From contig SVRP01000011.1 of the NCBI GenBank assembly GCA_015064735.1, forward strand, positions 7,633 through 71,632: a stretch of DNA of 64,000 nucleotides, in the 5' to 3' direction. The notes below the pieces were generated by a model, which made no database searches, was not told the DNA's origin, and saw only the letters and a program-made list of their open reading frames with translations. The position numbers and the translations under genes are program-made. The stretch is from Oscillospiraceae bacterium (GTDB lineage Bacteria > Bacillota > Clostridia > Oscillospirales > CAG-272). This document shows positions 18,294 to 28,441 of the stretch, piece by piece; position 1 is the first letter of the stretch, and every line of letters starts with the position of its first letter.

Positions 18294-19708
18294 GCAAAAA
18301 CATTTTTGCCTTGGCAGAGGCTCTCAAAAAGAGAGAAATATCATCTTTTGAGCTTACTGCGGCATGTATTGAAGAAATAGAAGCCAATGACGAAGGAATA
18401 GGGGCATACCTCACCGTATGCAAGGAGGTCGCCCTTGAAGAAGCAAAGCGCTCCGACTTTCGAAGAGCAGAGGGAAATGCGCTCGGTCTTCTTGACGGGA
18501 TCCCATTTTCCTTAAAGGATAATTTCTGTGTTGAGGGTATTGCGACCACCTGTGGCTCACGCATACTTGAGGGATATATCCCCCCCTACACCGCAACGGC
18601 TGTTAAAAAGCTTTTCGATGCGGGAGCTGTCCTTATCGGAAAAACAAACATGGACGAGTTCGGTATGGGTAGCTTTACCGAAAACTCCGCATATAAAGTA
18701 ACCAAAAATCCCATAAATACCGAATACTCCGCAGGCGGAAGCTCGGGAGGATCAGCGGCATCTGTCGCATCGGGCACTGCCGTCTTTTCCGTAGGCTCGG
18801 ACACCGGAGGCTCCGTAAGACAGCCCGCTTCTTTCTGCGGCATCGTAGGTCTCAAGCCCACCTACGGCAGAATTTCCCGTTACGGGCTTACCGCCTTTGC
18901 TTCATCCCTTGACACGGTAGGTGTTATGGCAGGCTCCGCAACCGAATGCGGACTTTTGCTCTCCTGCATGTCGGGCAAGGACGAAAAGGATGCGACGTCT
19001 ATATCTCAAGCTTCCTTTTCCGCAAAAAATGAAGGTCTTGAGGGGCTACGTGTGGCAATTCCGCGCGAGCTTTTTGAATTGCCAATGTCCGATTCGGTAA
19101 AGGCTGCTATGGAAAAGACCGTAACCGCCTTTGAAAGTCTTGGTGTTTCCGTGGATATCATATCGGTTCCCTCTCTTGCGCTCTCAGCAGAGTGCTACTA
19201 TATAATTTCAAGCTGCGAAGCATCCTCGAATCTTGCGAGATTTGACGGAGTGCGCTACGGCAGACGGGCAACAGGTTGCAAAAATCTTGACGAGCTTTAC
19301 AAAAAAAGCCGTACCGAGGGCTTCGGGACCGAGGTCAAAAGAAGAATCATGCTCGGAACTCTCGCTCTCTCGGCAGGATATTACGACGACTATTACGGAC
19401 GTGCGCAAGCTGTAAGAAAACGTATAAGCTCCGACCTTTCGTCGGTCTTTGAAAATTACCCGGTACTGCTTATGCCCACAGCCCTCTCGGAAGCTCCGAG
19501 ACTCCTTGAGGACAGAGTTCTGTCCAAGGTCTACTCGGACGATATATGCACTCTCCCCGCAAGTCTTTGCGGCATCCCCGCAATTTCTCTGCCCTGCGGA
19601 ACGGCAAAAAATGGGCTTCCAGTGGGTATCCAGCTTGTTGCAAACAGACTCAGAGAAGATCTCCTTATTTCGGTAGCCTCTGCCATAGAGGAGGATATAA
19701 ATGAATAA
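18290..19708 (+). CDS. gatA: Asp-tRNA(Asn)/Glu-tRNA(Gln) amidotransferase subunit A
   Basis: Amidase signature GGSSGGSAASVASGTAVFSVGSDTGGSVRQPASFCG. Confidence 0.97.
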   Translation: MSKNIFALAEALKKREISSFELTAACIEEIEANDEGIGAYLTVCKEVALEEAKRSDFRRAEGNALGLLDGIPFSLKDNFCVEGIATTCGSRILEGYIPPYTATAVKKLFDAGAVLIGKTNMDEFGMGSFTENSAYKVTKNPINTEYSAGGSSGGSAASVASGTAVFSVGSDTGGSVRQPASFCGIVGLKPTYGRISRYGLTAFASSLDTVGVMAGSATECGLLLSCMSGKDEKDATSISQASFSAKNEGLEGLRVAIPRELFELPMSDSVKAAMEKTVTAFESLGVSVDIISVPSLALSAECYYIISSCEASSNLARFDGVRYGRRATGCKNLDELYKKSRTEGFGTEVKRRIMLGTLALSAGYYDDYYGRAQAVRKRISSDLSSVFENYPVLLMPTALSEAPRLLEDRVLSKVYSDDICTLPASLCGIPAISLPCGTAKNGLPVGIQLVANRLREDLLISVASAIEEDINE

Positions 19709-21143
19709 CAACGTAAATTACGGCGCATACGAAGCGGTCATCGGACTTGAGGTACACGCAGAGCTGAAAACTAAAACCAAGATATTCTGCTCCTGCAAGA
19801 CCGACTTCGGCGCACCTCCCAATACCCAATGCTGTCCCGTCTGCGCAGGTCTGCCCGGGGCACTTCCCGTTCTTAACGAAAAGGTCATCGACCTTGCTGT
19901 TTTGGCATCACTTGCTCTTAACTGCGAAATAAACGGGTTCTGTATTCACGACAGGAAAAACTACTTCTACCCCGATCTACCCAAGGCATATCAGATTTCT
20001 CAGCTGGATCTGCCTGTTGCCGAAAATGGGTATATTGATATTACTTCCGACAAGGTCGAAAAAAGAATAGGGATCGAGCGCATCCACATTGAAGAGGATG
20101 CGGGAAAGCTTGTCCATTCAGAGGGAGCGACCCTTATCGACCTTAACCGATGCGGTGTTCCGCTGATCGAAATAGTTTCAAAGCCTGATATGCGCACCGC
20201 GGCAGAGGCAGCGGCTTATCTTGAAAAGCTCCGCTCTATACTCCTCTTTACGGGTGTGTCCGATTGCAAAATGAACGAGGGCTCTCTGCGATGCGACGTA
20301 AACGTATCTATAAGAAAAAAGGGAGATACGGGCTTCGGTATAAGAACCGAGATCAAAAATATTAACTCGGTAGCCTACACCGCAAAGGCAATAGACTATG
20401 AGATCAAAAGGCAGATCGAACTTGTTGAGGGCGGTATGGCTGTCGAGCGCGAAACAAGACGGTATGACGAAAAAAAGGGTATCACAACACTTATGCGTAA
20501 AAAGGAAAGCGCTGAGGACTATCGGTATTTTACCGACCCCGACCTTCCTCCCTTCAGCATAAGCGAGGAAAGGATTTCACGCATCAGAAGCTCAATGCCC
20601 ATACTCCCCGACGAAAGAGCAAAGGGCTTTACGAAGCTATTCGGGCTTGCAGAGGGAGATGCAAAAAGACTTGCGTCCTCGCCCGATACCGCAGATTACT
20701 TTGAGGCAGCCGCCGCTATGACCGACTACCCGAAGATTTTGGCGAGTCTTATGCTCTGCGAGCTTCCCGTCATTTCTGCGGACGAGGATCAGGCACTGTC
20801 TATCCCACACCGAAATATTGCCGACCTATGTAATCTTCAGGGAAGCGGCAAAATCAACAGCTCGGTTTCGAAATCCGTTCTCCGTGAAATGCTTGAAACG
20901 TGTGAAAATCCCCATATAATAGTAAAAGAAAAGGGGCTTATGCAAATAGACGACCCCGAAATAATTCTTTCTGCCGTAAAAAAGGTGTTTGCTGAAAATC
21001 AAAAGGCAATTTCCGACTACCAAAACGGCAAAACAGCCGCCGCCAAGAGCCTCGTGGGACGTGTCATGGGGGCTACGGGCGGACGCGCAAATCCAACAAC
21101 GGTTGCCCGTCTCGTAGAGGACGAGCTGAAAAAAATCAACTAA
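19701..21143 (+). CDS. gatB: Asp-tRNA(Asn)/Glu-tRNA(Gln) amidotransferase subunit B
   Basis: VIGLEVHAELKTKTKIFCSC...PNTQCCPVCAGLPGALPVLN. Confidence 0.97.
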   Translation: MNNNVNYGAYEAVIGLEVHAELKTKTKIFCSCKTDFGAPPNTQCCPVCAGLPGALPVLNEKVIDLAVLASLALNCEINGFCIHDRKNYFYPDLPKAYQISQLDLPVAENGYIDITSDKVEKRIGIERIHIEEDAGKLVHSEGATLIDLNRCGVPLIEIVSKPDMRTAAEAAAYLEKLRSILLFTGVSDCKMNEGSLRCDVNVSIRKKGDTGFGIRTEIKNINSVAYTAKAIDYEIKRQIELVEGGMAVERETRRYDEKKGITTLMRKKESAEDYRYFTDPDLPPFSISEERISRIRSSMPILPDERAKGFTKLFGLAEGDAKRLASSPDTADYFEAAAAMTDYPKILASLMLCELPVISADEDQALSIPHRNIADLCNLQGSGKINSSVSKSVLREMLETCENPHIIVKEKGLMQIDDPEIILSAVKKVFAENQKAISDYQNGKTAAAKSLVGRVMGATGGRANPTTVARLVEDELKKIN

Positions 21144-21167
21144 CGTCTACGTAAAGGAGGAAAAATC

Positions 21168-24100
21168 ATGAAAAAAACAGCATGGCTTCTGATAGTTGCC
21201 ACCCTTTTGTCATGCTTCTCGGTACTGTGCTATGCAGAGCCGTCCATGGCTTTGGAGGAGTCTGCTCAGCCAAGTGCATCTTCTCTTGATTTCAGCCTCC
21301 CATACGCTACCCGCGCTTATGTCTCGCCCTCGGATCTGCTTTCTCATATACTTGAGGGCAGAGAAAATCTGTCGGAAGCCGAAAAGGAATATCTTGACGG
21401 TTATTTTGACGAGTATCTCATTTACGCGTCGGCTCTGCCCGACAGCCTCGTAAGCACTGACGTTACCGACGGAAGGCTGACGGTAAACGCCGAGAGATAT
21501 TCGTACACCGCAAAAAACGGTGCGCTCGTTACGTTTGCTCCAATATACTGTACAGTGAACGGCACAAGGCACGAGCTGACCGACGGCAGAGCGAGCGATA
21601 TTACCTACACAGACGGAGCTGACGTAAAGGTTTATTACAACGGTCATCTTCCCTTGCCCGAAAGCACGGTAAATAAGCTTCTCAACTATACCTATAATGA
21701 GGCTCAGCTTGCTCTTTCCTCGGCGGAATTCATAATAGAGTACAACAAGGCTCTTGCAGAATACAATCAATACGTCGAAGATGCCGAAAAGTACGAAAGG
21801 GACAAGAAAAAATACGAGGATTACCTTACGGCAAAGGACCTTTACGATAAGGCCTATGCCCGTTACGAGGAGGACAGAAAATATGCCGAGACATATCCCG
21901 AAAAGCTCCAAAAGTATACCGACTACGTAAAAGCTAATGAAAAATACCTGTCAGACATTGAAAAGTACAGACAGGACTATGCGGCATACGAAAAGAACTA
22001 TGCCGACTATACAGCTTATATCCATAGCGCAAACGCAATAAGCATTGCCTTGACCCCATTGGATACCGTATACAAGGGTTCGGCATACGATATTGGCTCT
22101 CTCTATTCGGCAATGCAGAATAATGAGCTTGTCTCTATGTTTGAAAAATACAAGTCTACCCTTGTTAATTCATTCGGTGTCAAGGAAAGCGACATAGCTC
22201 TTATAAGAAAATATTCCGACGAGCTTAATCTCCTTCTGACACAGTACAAGGGCTGCAAGGAAAGCTCGGATAAGGAAGCCTTCGAATTTTATAAAGCCAA
22301 TTATCAGAGAATTTCCTTCCTCTTTGGCAGTATTTACGAAAAGCTTACCTCTATAATCACCCCCACCATATTCAATCTCATATGCGGAAAAATGGAGCTT
22401 GAATATAAAGAGGACAAGGGTGCGTACAAGAAAAAAAGACTTAAAAACGTCCTTGTATGTACCTATCTTGCCGCCTACGGTCTTAACGATTCTATTACAG
22501 CAGAAGATACGTGGCACTTTTATGCCGATGACGGAGAGCCTCACACCTACTTCTATGCGGATCTTCTCTGGGCAGACGCCATAATCACCGACACTAACAA
22601 AGCAGACCCTGCTTCACTCTCGTGGATCGATCCCGTAGAGCTTATGAAGGAAGCGCCCATTCCTCCCGAAAAGCCCCAAGAGGTTGAAAAGCCAATAGCT
22701 CCCCTTTATCTTCAAAAGCCCACCGAGCCTAAAGAGGTTCACGAGCCTACCCCGCCCACCCCTAAGGATAAACCCGAATTCAAGGAAGAATATAAAACCG
22801 AGGTCATTCACAGAGCAGGCGATATTATGCTCCAGCTTGAGGACAAGACCTCTCCCCTTCTGTTGCGTGAGGAAATAACGTCTCCCGTATACTATAACGC
22901 GGAAATCGCTGTGTCGGTTGCTATGACGGAGGGTTCCGCTCCCGCAGTTACGGTCTACGGAACAAACGGGGAAAAGGAAACTACTCTCAGCAGTCTTTCG
23001 GAGCTCGCCGCTCTTGACTCCGACGGATTTTCCGACGTTCACTCCGAATATACCTTTTACGGTTGGTCTCAATCCCCCACCGAAAATATTCCTCTGCCCG
23101 ACTCCCTCACCGAAAGCATCTCGGTTTACAGACTTTACGAGGCAAAGGAAAGAATATATAATATTACCTTCTCCATAGACGGAAAGGATACGGTTATCCC
23201 CGTAAAGGCAGGCGAGCTTCCATCGCACAGCCAAATTTCCACCGAAAAGGAAAGCGACACACTTTACGATTATACCTTTGAATATTTTTATCCCGCCATT
23301 CGAAGAGCAAACAAGGATACCACCTACACGGCGCAGTATTCCTCATCCGACAGAATATACAGCGTAACCTTTAACTACGGAAAAGAAAGCATCCTTCGCC
23401 GATACAAGGCAGGAAGCACTATTGAAGAAGGCTATCCCAATCCCCTGTCCTCTTACATAGACAAGGATACCTTCTACCAATTTGAAGGTTGGGATAAACC
23501 CCTTGCAAAAGTTACCGAGGATACGGTATACACCGCCATTTATACTCCTACACTTCTTGCAAACGCCGAAAATACCGACATAACCGTTACCGAGACCCCC
23601 TCGGGATACACCCTTTCGGGAGCCGATTCTATTTACACGATCGATGGAATTCTTTTGCTTTCGGCTTCCGCCCAAAAGGAAATATCGGTTCTTCTTGAGG
23701 ACGGCAAGACTACCCTTATAATTCCCTCCTCAGCCGCTCTTTCGCTTTATGCGAATAAGGCGAAAAATCTCATTCTTTCAAATGACGCAAACGGAATTGC
23801 GGTGCATTTTACCGATTCGAAAGGAAATTACGTAATGCTGAGCCACGAGCTTCGCCTGCGTACACCGCACGGATTTGAAAATGATAAGGATATTTACGTC
23901 GTGGCGTCTCATAATATCGGCATTAAAGAGGAAAATATTCCCTGCTCAATCTCTGACGGCTATATTGAATTCTCTGCCGTAGCAAACGCCTACTACAAAG
24001 CGGTAAAGAAACATTCTCTTACTGTTGCCGACAGCAAAAACGGCAGTATTCTTTTGGAAGACTCCCTGTTTGCAGAGGGAGAGGTCGTACGGCTTCGTAT

Positions 24101-24752
24101 TTATCCCAACTCGGATTTTGCCCTTGAATCTCTTACCCTCGTTAATAATGAAACGGGTAAGGAGACCGTCATCGATAAGTCAGACAGATTTACAATGCCA
24201 TCCTATGACGTAACCGTCCGCGCAAGCTTTGCTCCCGTAGAATACAAAATAACCTTTGTTTTCCACGATCGGACCGAAACAGTCTACTGTAAGCTCGGAG
24301 AAATGCCGAAAATCCCCGAAATCCCCCAGTCCTTCACAATAGACGGAATGTTCTATACCTTCATAGGCTGGTCAACTACCGTTTCTATGGCGACCGAAGA
24401 CACCACATACACGGCAAAGTATTATTCTATCCTGGAAAAGGACATCGTTATAAATAACCGCACGGCACTTGAAGCAATAAAGCAAAAGTACGTAATTCCC
24501 TTTATTATCGTCTTTACCCTTCTCGTAGCCGCAATCTGCGCTTTGATAATTATTCTCCGCAAGCGCAAAAAGGCGAAAATGCAAAGCAACAGCAACACAG
24601 CGCAGATCAATAGCGATGCCGAGGCAATCGGTATTGAATCTGAGCAGCTCAGCATTGAGGACACGCCGAATGTCAACGACGCGGAGCAGGTTGACGGTGA
24701 AATCGAGAAAGTTAGTGTCGAAGACGAGCAAAATAACAGCGAAGGTGAGTAA
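21168..24752 (+). CDS. Large secreted/membrane-anchored surface protein with InlB-like repeats and coiled-coil
   Basis: Signal peptide; Tyr/Lys-rich coiled segment; Pro-rich linker; repeats such as 'FYQFEGWDKPLAKVTEDTVYTAIY'; C-terminal TM (PFIIVFTLLVAAICALIIILRKRKK). Confidence 0.75.
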   Translation: MKKTAWLLIVATLLSCFSVLCYAEPSMALEESAQPSASSLDFSLPYATRAYVSPSDLLSHILEGRENLSEAEKEYLDGYFDEYLIYASALPDSLVSTDVTDGRLTVNAERYSYTAKNGALVTFAPIYCTVNGTRHELTDGRASDITYTDGADVKVYYNGHLPLPESTVNKLLNYTYNEAQLALSSAEFIIEYNKALAEYNQYVEDAEKYERDKKKYEDYLTAKDLYDKAYARYEEDRKYAETYPEKLQKYTDYVKANEKYLSDIEKYRQDYAAYEKNYADYTAYIHSANAISIALTPLDTVYKGSAYDIGSLYSAMQNNELVSMFEKYKSTLVNSFGVKESDIALIRKYSDELNLLLTQYKGCKESSDKEAFEFYKANYQRISFLFGSIYEKLTSIITPTIFNLICGKMELEYKEDKGAYKKKRLKNVLVCTYLAAYGLNDSITAEDTWHFYADDGEPHTYFYADLLWADAIITDTNKADPASLSWIDPVELMKEAPIPPEKPQEVEKPIAPLYLQKPTEPKEVHEPTPPTPKDKPEFKEEYKTEVIHRAGDIMLQLEDKTSPLLLREEITSPVYYNAEIAVSVAMTEGSAPAVTVYGTNGEKETTLSSLSELAALDSDGFSDVHSEYTFYGWSQSPTENIPLPDSLTESISVYRLYEAKERIYNITFSIDGKDTVIPVKAGELPSHSQISTEKESDTLYDYTFEYFYPAIRRANKDTTYTAQYSSSDRIYSVTFNYGKESILRRYKAGSTIEEGYPNPLSSYIDKDTFYQFEGWDKPLAKVTEDTVYTAIYTPTLLANAENTDITVTETPSGYTLSGADSIYTIDGILLLSASAQKEISVLLEDGKTTLIIPSSAALSLYANKAKNLILSNDANGIAVHFTDSKGNYVMLSHELRLRTPHGFENDKDIYVVASHNIGIKEENIPCSISDGYIEFSAVANAYYKAVKKHSLTVADSKNGSILLEDSLFAEGEVVRLRIYPNSDFALESLTLVNNETGKETVIDKSDRFTMPSYDVTVRASFAPVEYKITFVFHDRTETVYCKLGEMPKIPEIPQSFTIDGMFYTFIGWSTTVSMATEDTTYTAKYYSILEKDIVINNRTALEAIKQKYVIPFIIVFTLLVAAICALIIILRKRKKAKMQSNSNTAQINSDAEAIGIESEQLSIEDTPNVNDAEQVDGEIEKVSVEDEQNNSEGE

Positions 24753-24757
24753 TTTTT

Positions 24758-25480
24758 ATGGATAAAAGATTCGAGCGTGAGGCGCTCATCCTCGGAGAAG
24801 ATGCCCTTTGTATTCTATCTCGTGCAAGGGTCGCTCTCTTTGGTGTAGGCGGTGTGGGGAGCTATGCTGCCGAAGCATTGGCGCGCGGCGGCGTGGGAAG
24901 CATTGAGCTCATTGACAGCGACTGCGTTTCCCTTACGAATATAAACCGCCAGCTCTGCGCTCTCCAAAGCACGGTGGGGCAACCTAAGGTCAGCGTTACG
25001 GCGGCAAGACTGCGGGATATAAATCCCAATATTGAAATAACGGAGCGCATCGAATTCTTCCTTCCCGAAAGCAAGGACGCTTTTGATTTCTCAAAATACG
25101 ATTTTGTAATCGATGCCATAGACACGGTATCGGGAAAGATTGCCATTGCCGAATGCGCAAGAGATGCGGGTGTGCCCATGATAAGCTGTATGGGCACGGG
25201 CAACAAGCTTGACCCCACGGCATTCAGGGTAACCGACATTCAAAAAACGAATACCTGCCCTCTTGCGCGCGTTATGCGCAGAGAGCTGAAAAAAAGAGGA
25301 ATTAACCGTCTAAAGGTTATTTATTCCGAGGAAACCGCCATAACTCCCAAGTACGAAGCTCCCGAAAAGAGCGGCAAGCCCGTACCCGGAAGTATCTCTT
25401 TCGTTCCGTCTGTTGCGGGACTTATCGCCGCAGGCGAAGCAATAAAAACTATAATCGAAAAGGCAAGAACAGATGAGTAA
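24758..25480 (+). CDS. ThiF-family tRNA threonylcarbamoyladenosine dehydratase (TcdA-like)
   Basis: ALFGVGGVGSYAAEALARGGVGSIELIDSDCVSLTNINRQ. Confidence 0.92.
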   Translation: MDKRFEREALILGEDALCILSRARVALFGVGGVGSYAAEALARGGVGSIELIDSDCVSLTNINRQLCALQSTVGQPKVSVTAARLRDINPNIEITERIEFFLPESKDAFDFSKYDFVIDAIDTVSGKIAIAECARDAGVPMISCMGTGNKLDPTAFRVTDIQKTNTCPLARVMRRELKKRGINRLKVIYSEETAITPKYEAPEKSGKPVPGSISFVPSVAGLIAAGEAIKTIIEKARTDE

Positions 25481-26063
25481 AACAGTATGGAAGGGCGGAA
25501 CCCTTACCGCTCCCGTTCCTCCTTGCATGGTTACCTGCGGAGAGGGCGAGAACGCAAATATAATCACTATCGCGTGGACGGGAATTACCAATACGGTTCC
25601 CCCAAAGACCTATATTTCGGTGCGTCCTACAAGATATTCCCACGGAATCATAAGCGAAAGCCGTGAGTTCTGTATAAATCTGACCCCTGCGTCGCTCATT
25701 AAAGCAGCGGATTTCTGCGGAATATACACGGGGCGCAAGGTAAACAAATTCGAGAGATGCAAGCTTCACAAGGCAGAAGCGTCCGAGGTCAGGTGTCCTG
25801 TCATTGCCGAGTCTCCCCTGAGCCTTGAGTGCAGAGTAACCGACATTATTCCCTTGGGAAGCCATGATATGTTCCTTGCGGACATCGTTGCCATTGACGT
25901 TGACGATTCTCTCCTTGACGAAAACGGAAAGCTCTGCCTTGAGCGCGCGGAGCTTGCCGCCTTTGCCCACGGCGAATATTTCGAGCTTGGCAAAAAGATC
26001 GGCACCTTCGGCTTTTCCGCCAAGAAGAAGAAAAAATCACCGCAGAAAAAGAATAAAAAATAG
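25473..26063 (+). CDS. Flavin reductase family protein
   Basis: MSKTVWKGGTLTAPVPPCMVTCGEGENANIITIAWTGI. Confidence 0.85.
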   Translation: MSKTVWKGGTLTAPVPPCMVTCGEGENANIITIAWTGITNTVPPKTYISVRPTRYSHGIISESREFCINLTPASLIKAADFCGIYTGRKVNKFERCKLHKAEASEVRCPVIAESPLSLECRVTDIIPLGSHDMFLADIVAIDVDDSLLDENGKLCLERAELAAFAHGEYFELGKKIGTFGFSAKKKKKSPQKKNKK

Positions 26064-26343
26064 ATGACACGTTGAATAAAAAGTCAGATTTGCGCAACGA
26101 TGCGGCTCGTCGAGAACATCTAAAACAAAGGCTCCCTCCGAGAGGGGGCTTTTTGTTAATTGCACGTCGGGCGGGATGTCGAAGGCGCCATCCCCTACAG
26201 GTTTTGGGTTGGAAAACAAAGAAAAAGCGTTGTTCCTTTGTCTGTCCGCTCCCCAACGCACCGTATAATGAATTTCGTACATTCTCTGTTGTAGGGCGCG
26301 GCGTCCTCGACGCGCCGCCTCGTTACGCAACTCTAACCTTAGC

Positions 26344-26537
26344 CTTCCCCAGCGGGGAAGGTGGATGCCACGTAGCGTAGCGGAGTAGGCAGACGGATGA
26401 GGAGAGTTGTGGGCGCAGAATGTATCTATGTCGATGGTGGCACAGCTAACTTCCCGAACCAAGTAAATGCGAACATATTTTCTCGCAGGGCTCTCCTCAT
26501 CCCCCACTTCGTGGTCCCCCTTCCCCGCTGGGGAAGG
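26344..26537. repeat. MITE-like palindromic repeat, copy A
   Basis: Ends CCTTCCCCAGCGGGGAAGG...CCTTCCCCGCTGGGGAAGG; inner GATGAGGAGAG/CTCTCCTCATC inverted repeat. Confidence 0.85.
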
Positions 26538-26831
26538 CTTTTGGGTTAGTTACACATCGAACGGACAGCCGAGGACGTCTGTCCCTACGGGTTTGTGGGG
26601 ATTTTAAAGAAAATGCGCTATTCCTCAGATTGTACATTCTGCAACGCAAACTAATCTTAGCCTTCCCTTGTCAAGGGAACTGTCGCAAACTCGACAGTCG
26701 CTTGCGACATGCCCGCAGGGAGGCTTGGTTAGATTTACGTAACGGTATAGCTCGTCAAAGATGCCTGTCCCCGCCGATTTCAGAGTGCACATCGCACCCT
26801 GATTTAGCATTTAGCACTTAGCATTTTGCAT

Positions 26832-26863
26832 TAAAAAAGCGTTGGTTTTCACCAACGCTTTTT
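26832..26863. terminator. Intrinsic terminator downstream of putP
   Basis: taaaaaagcgttggttttcaccaacgctttttt. Confidence 0.85.
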
Positions 26864-26869
26864 TCTTGT

Positions 26870-28360
26870 TTATTCTTCATCCTTTGCGGTCGCCGCATCA
26901 AATATAGCGGTGATCTCCTCAGAAGGCTTCTTATCAAGAAGGGTTACTACGATAGCTACTATCATGCTTACGGCAAATCCGGGGATAAGCTCGTAGATTC
27001 CGGTAGGCTTTGAAAGGAATGCAAGCCAAAGCACGTCAACGAGAGCTCCGCTGATAACTCCTGCAAGAGCGCCCTTGTAGGTAAATCTGCGCCAGAAAAG
27101 CGAAAGAATGATTACAGAGCCGAATGCCGAGCCAAATCCTGCCCATGCGTTTTCAACAAGGTTCATAATTGCCTGCGCTCCGTCTCCCTTACTGCTTGCA
27201 ATAAAGTAAGCAACGACTGCAACTATAAGAACGACTGCGCGTCCTACCCAAAGAACCTCCTTGTCGGTAGCCTTCTTGCGGATAAGAGGCTTGTATATAT
27301 CCGAGGTAAAGGACGAGGATGCAACGAGAAGCTGGCTGTCCGCCGTGGACATGGAAGCCGCGATAATCGCGGAAAGAAGAATTCCCGCAATAAAGGGATG
27401 GAACAGGTCTCTGGAAAGTCTGATGAATACCATGCTCTGCTCGCCCTTAAGAAGCAGCTCCTCGCCTACGAGCATTCTTCCAAAGTACGCAATAACAATT
27501 ACGGCGCCAAGTGAAAGAACGACCCAGGTAATTGCAACGATCGCCGATTTCTTTACCATAGAGGGCTTCTTTATTGCCATAAAGCGGACGAGAATGTGAG
27601 GCATACCGAAATATCCGAGTCCCCATGCAAGTCCGTTTGCTATTTCCTTGGGCGATGCGGCAAAAATGTTTGTAACGAAGCTATAGGATTCTCCGTCGCT
27701 CACGATTACGTTAGAAAGAGCCGCAGTATTGAGGTCCTTGGTAATTACGATAATTATCGGAACAGCAAGAACAGCTACGAGCATAAGTATTCCCTGGAAA
27801 AAGTCGGTCCAGCATACAGCCTTGTACCCGCCAAGGAACGTGTATATAATAAGTATCGCCGCAAAGATCAGCATTGCGGTACCCTTTTCTATGTTGAACA
27901 GGGACGTAAATACGTTTGCGCCCGCAACGAAAGCAGATGCTACGTAAACGGTAAAGCAAACAAGGAATACTACCGCGCAAACGACCTGCAGAGTCTTGCT
28001 CTTTGTCGCAAAACGGTTGGAAAGATACTGGGGAACGGTAATGGAATCCCCTGCCGCCGCGGAGAAGCGACGAAGTCTGCGCGCTACGAGTATCCAGTTA
28101 AGGGCGGTACCGATAGCAAGACCGATTCCTATCCAAGCCTGACCCAATCCGAACGCGAGAATACTGCCGGGAAGTCCCATAAGCAGCCATGCGCTCATGT
28201 CGGATGCCTGAGCGCTCATTGCGGTAACCCAAGGTCCCATGGATCTTCCGCCAAGGAAGTAATCCTTATCGGAGCTGCTCTTCGATTTGAAGAAGAACAG
28301 AATTCCTATGCCAAGCATTGCCGCAAAATAAAGTATAAGTGCTAAAAGTTCAAAGTTCAA
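26870..28360 (-). CDS. putP: Sodium/proline symporter
   Basis: SSS family; DYFLGGRSMGPWVTAMSAQASDMSAWLLMGLPG; start probably TTG after GAGGAAACG. Confidence 0.93.
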   Translation of the reverse strand: MNFELLALILYFAAMLGIGILFFFKSKSSSDKDYFLGGRSMGPWVTAMSAQASDMSAWLLMGLPGSILAFGLGQAWIGIGLAIGTALNWILVARRLRRFSAAAGDSITVPQYLSNRFATKSKTLQVVCAVVFLVCFTVYVASAFVAGANVFTSLFNIEKGTAMLIFAAILIIYTFLGGYKAVCWTDFFQGILMLVAVLAVPIIIVITKDLNTAALSNVIVSDGESYSFVTNIFAASPKEIANGLAWGLGYFGMPHILVRFMAIKKPSMVKKSAIVAITWVVLSLGAVIVIAYFGRMLVGEELLLKGEQSMVFIRLSRDLFHPFIAGILLSAIIAASMSTADSQLLVASSSFTSDIYKPLIRKKATDKEVLWVGRAVVLIVAVVAYFIASSKGDGAQAIMNLVENAWAGFGSAFGSVIILSLFWRRFTYKGALAGVISGALVDVLWLAFLSKPTGIYELIPGFAVSMIVAIVVTLLDKKPSEEITAIFDAATAKDEE

Positions 28361-28441
28361 TTTCGTTTCCTCTCTTTCGTTAGTCCTCTCTCTGAACAGA
28401 TAATATATTATATCACATATTTCCAAGAATTGCAAATATTT

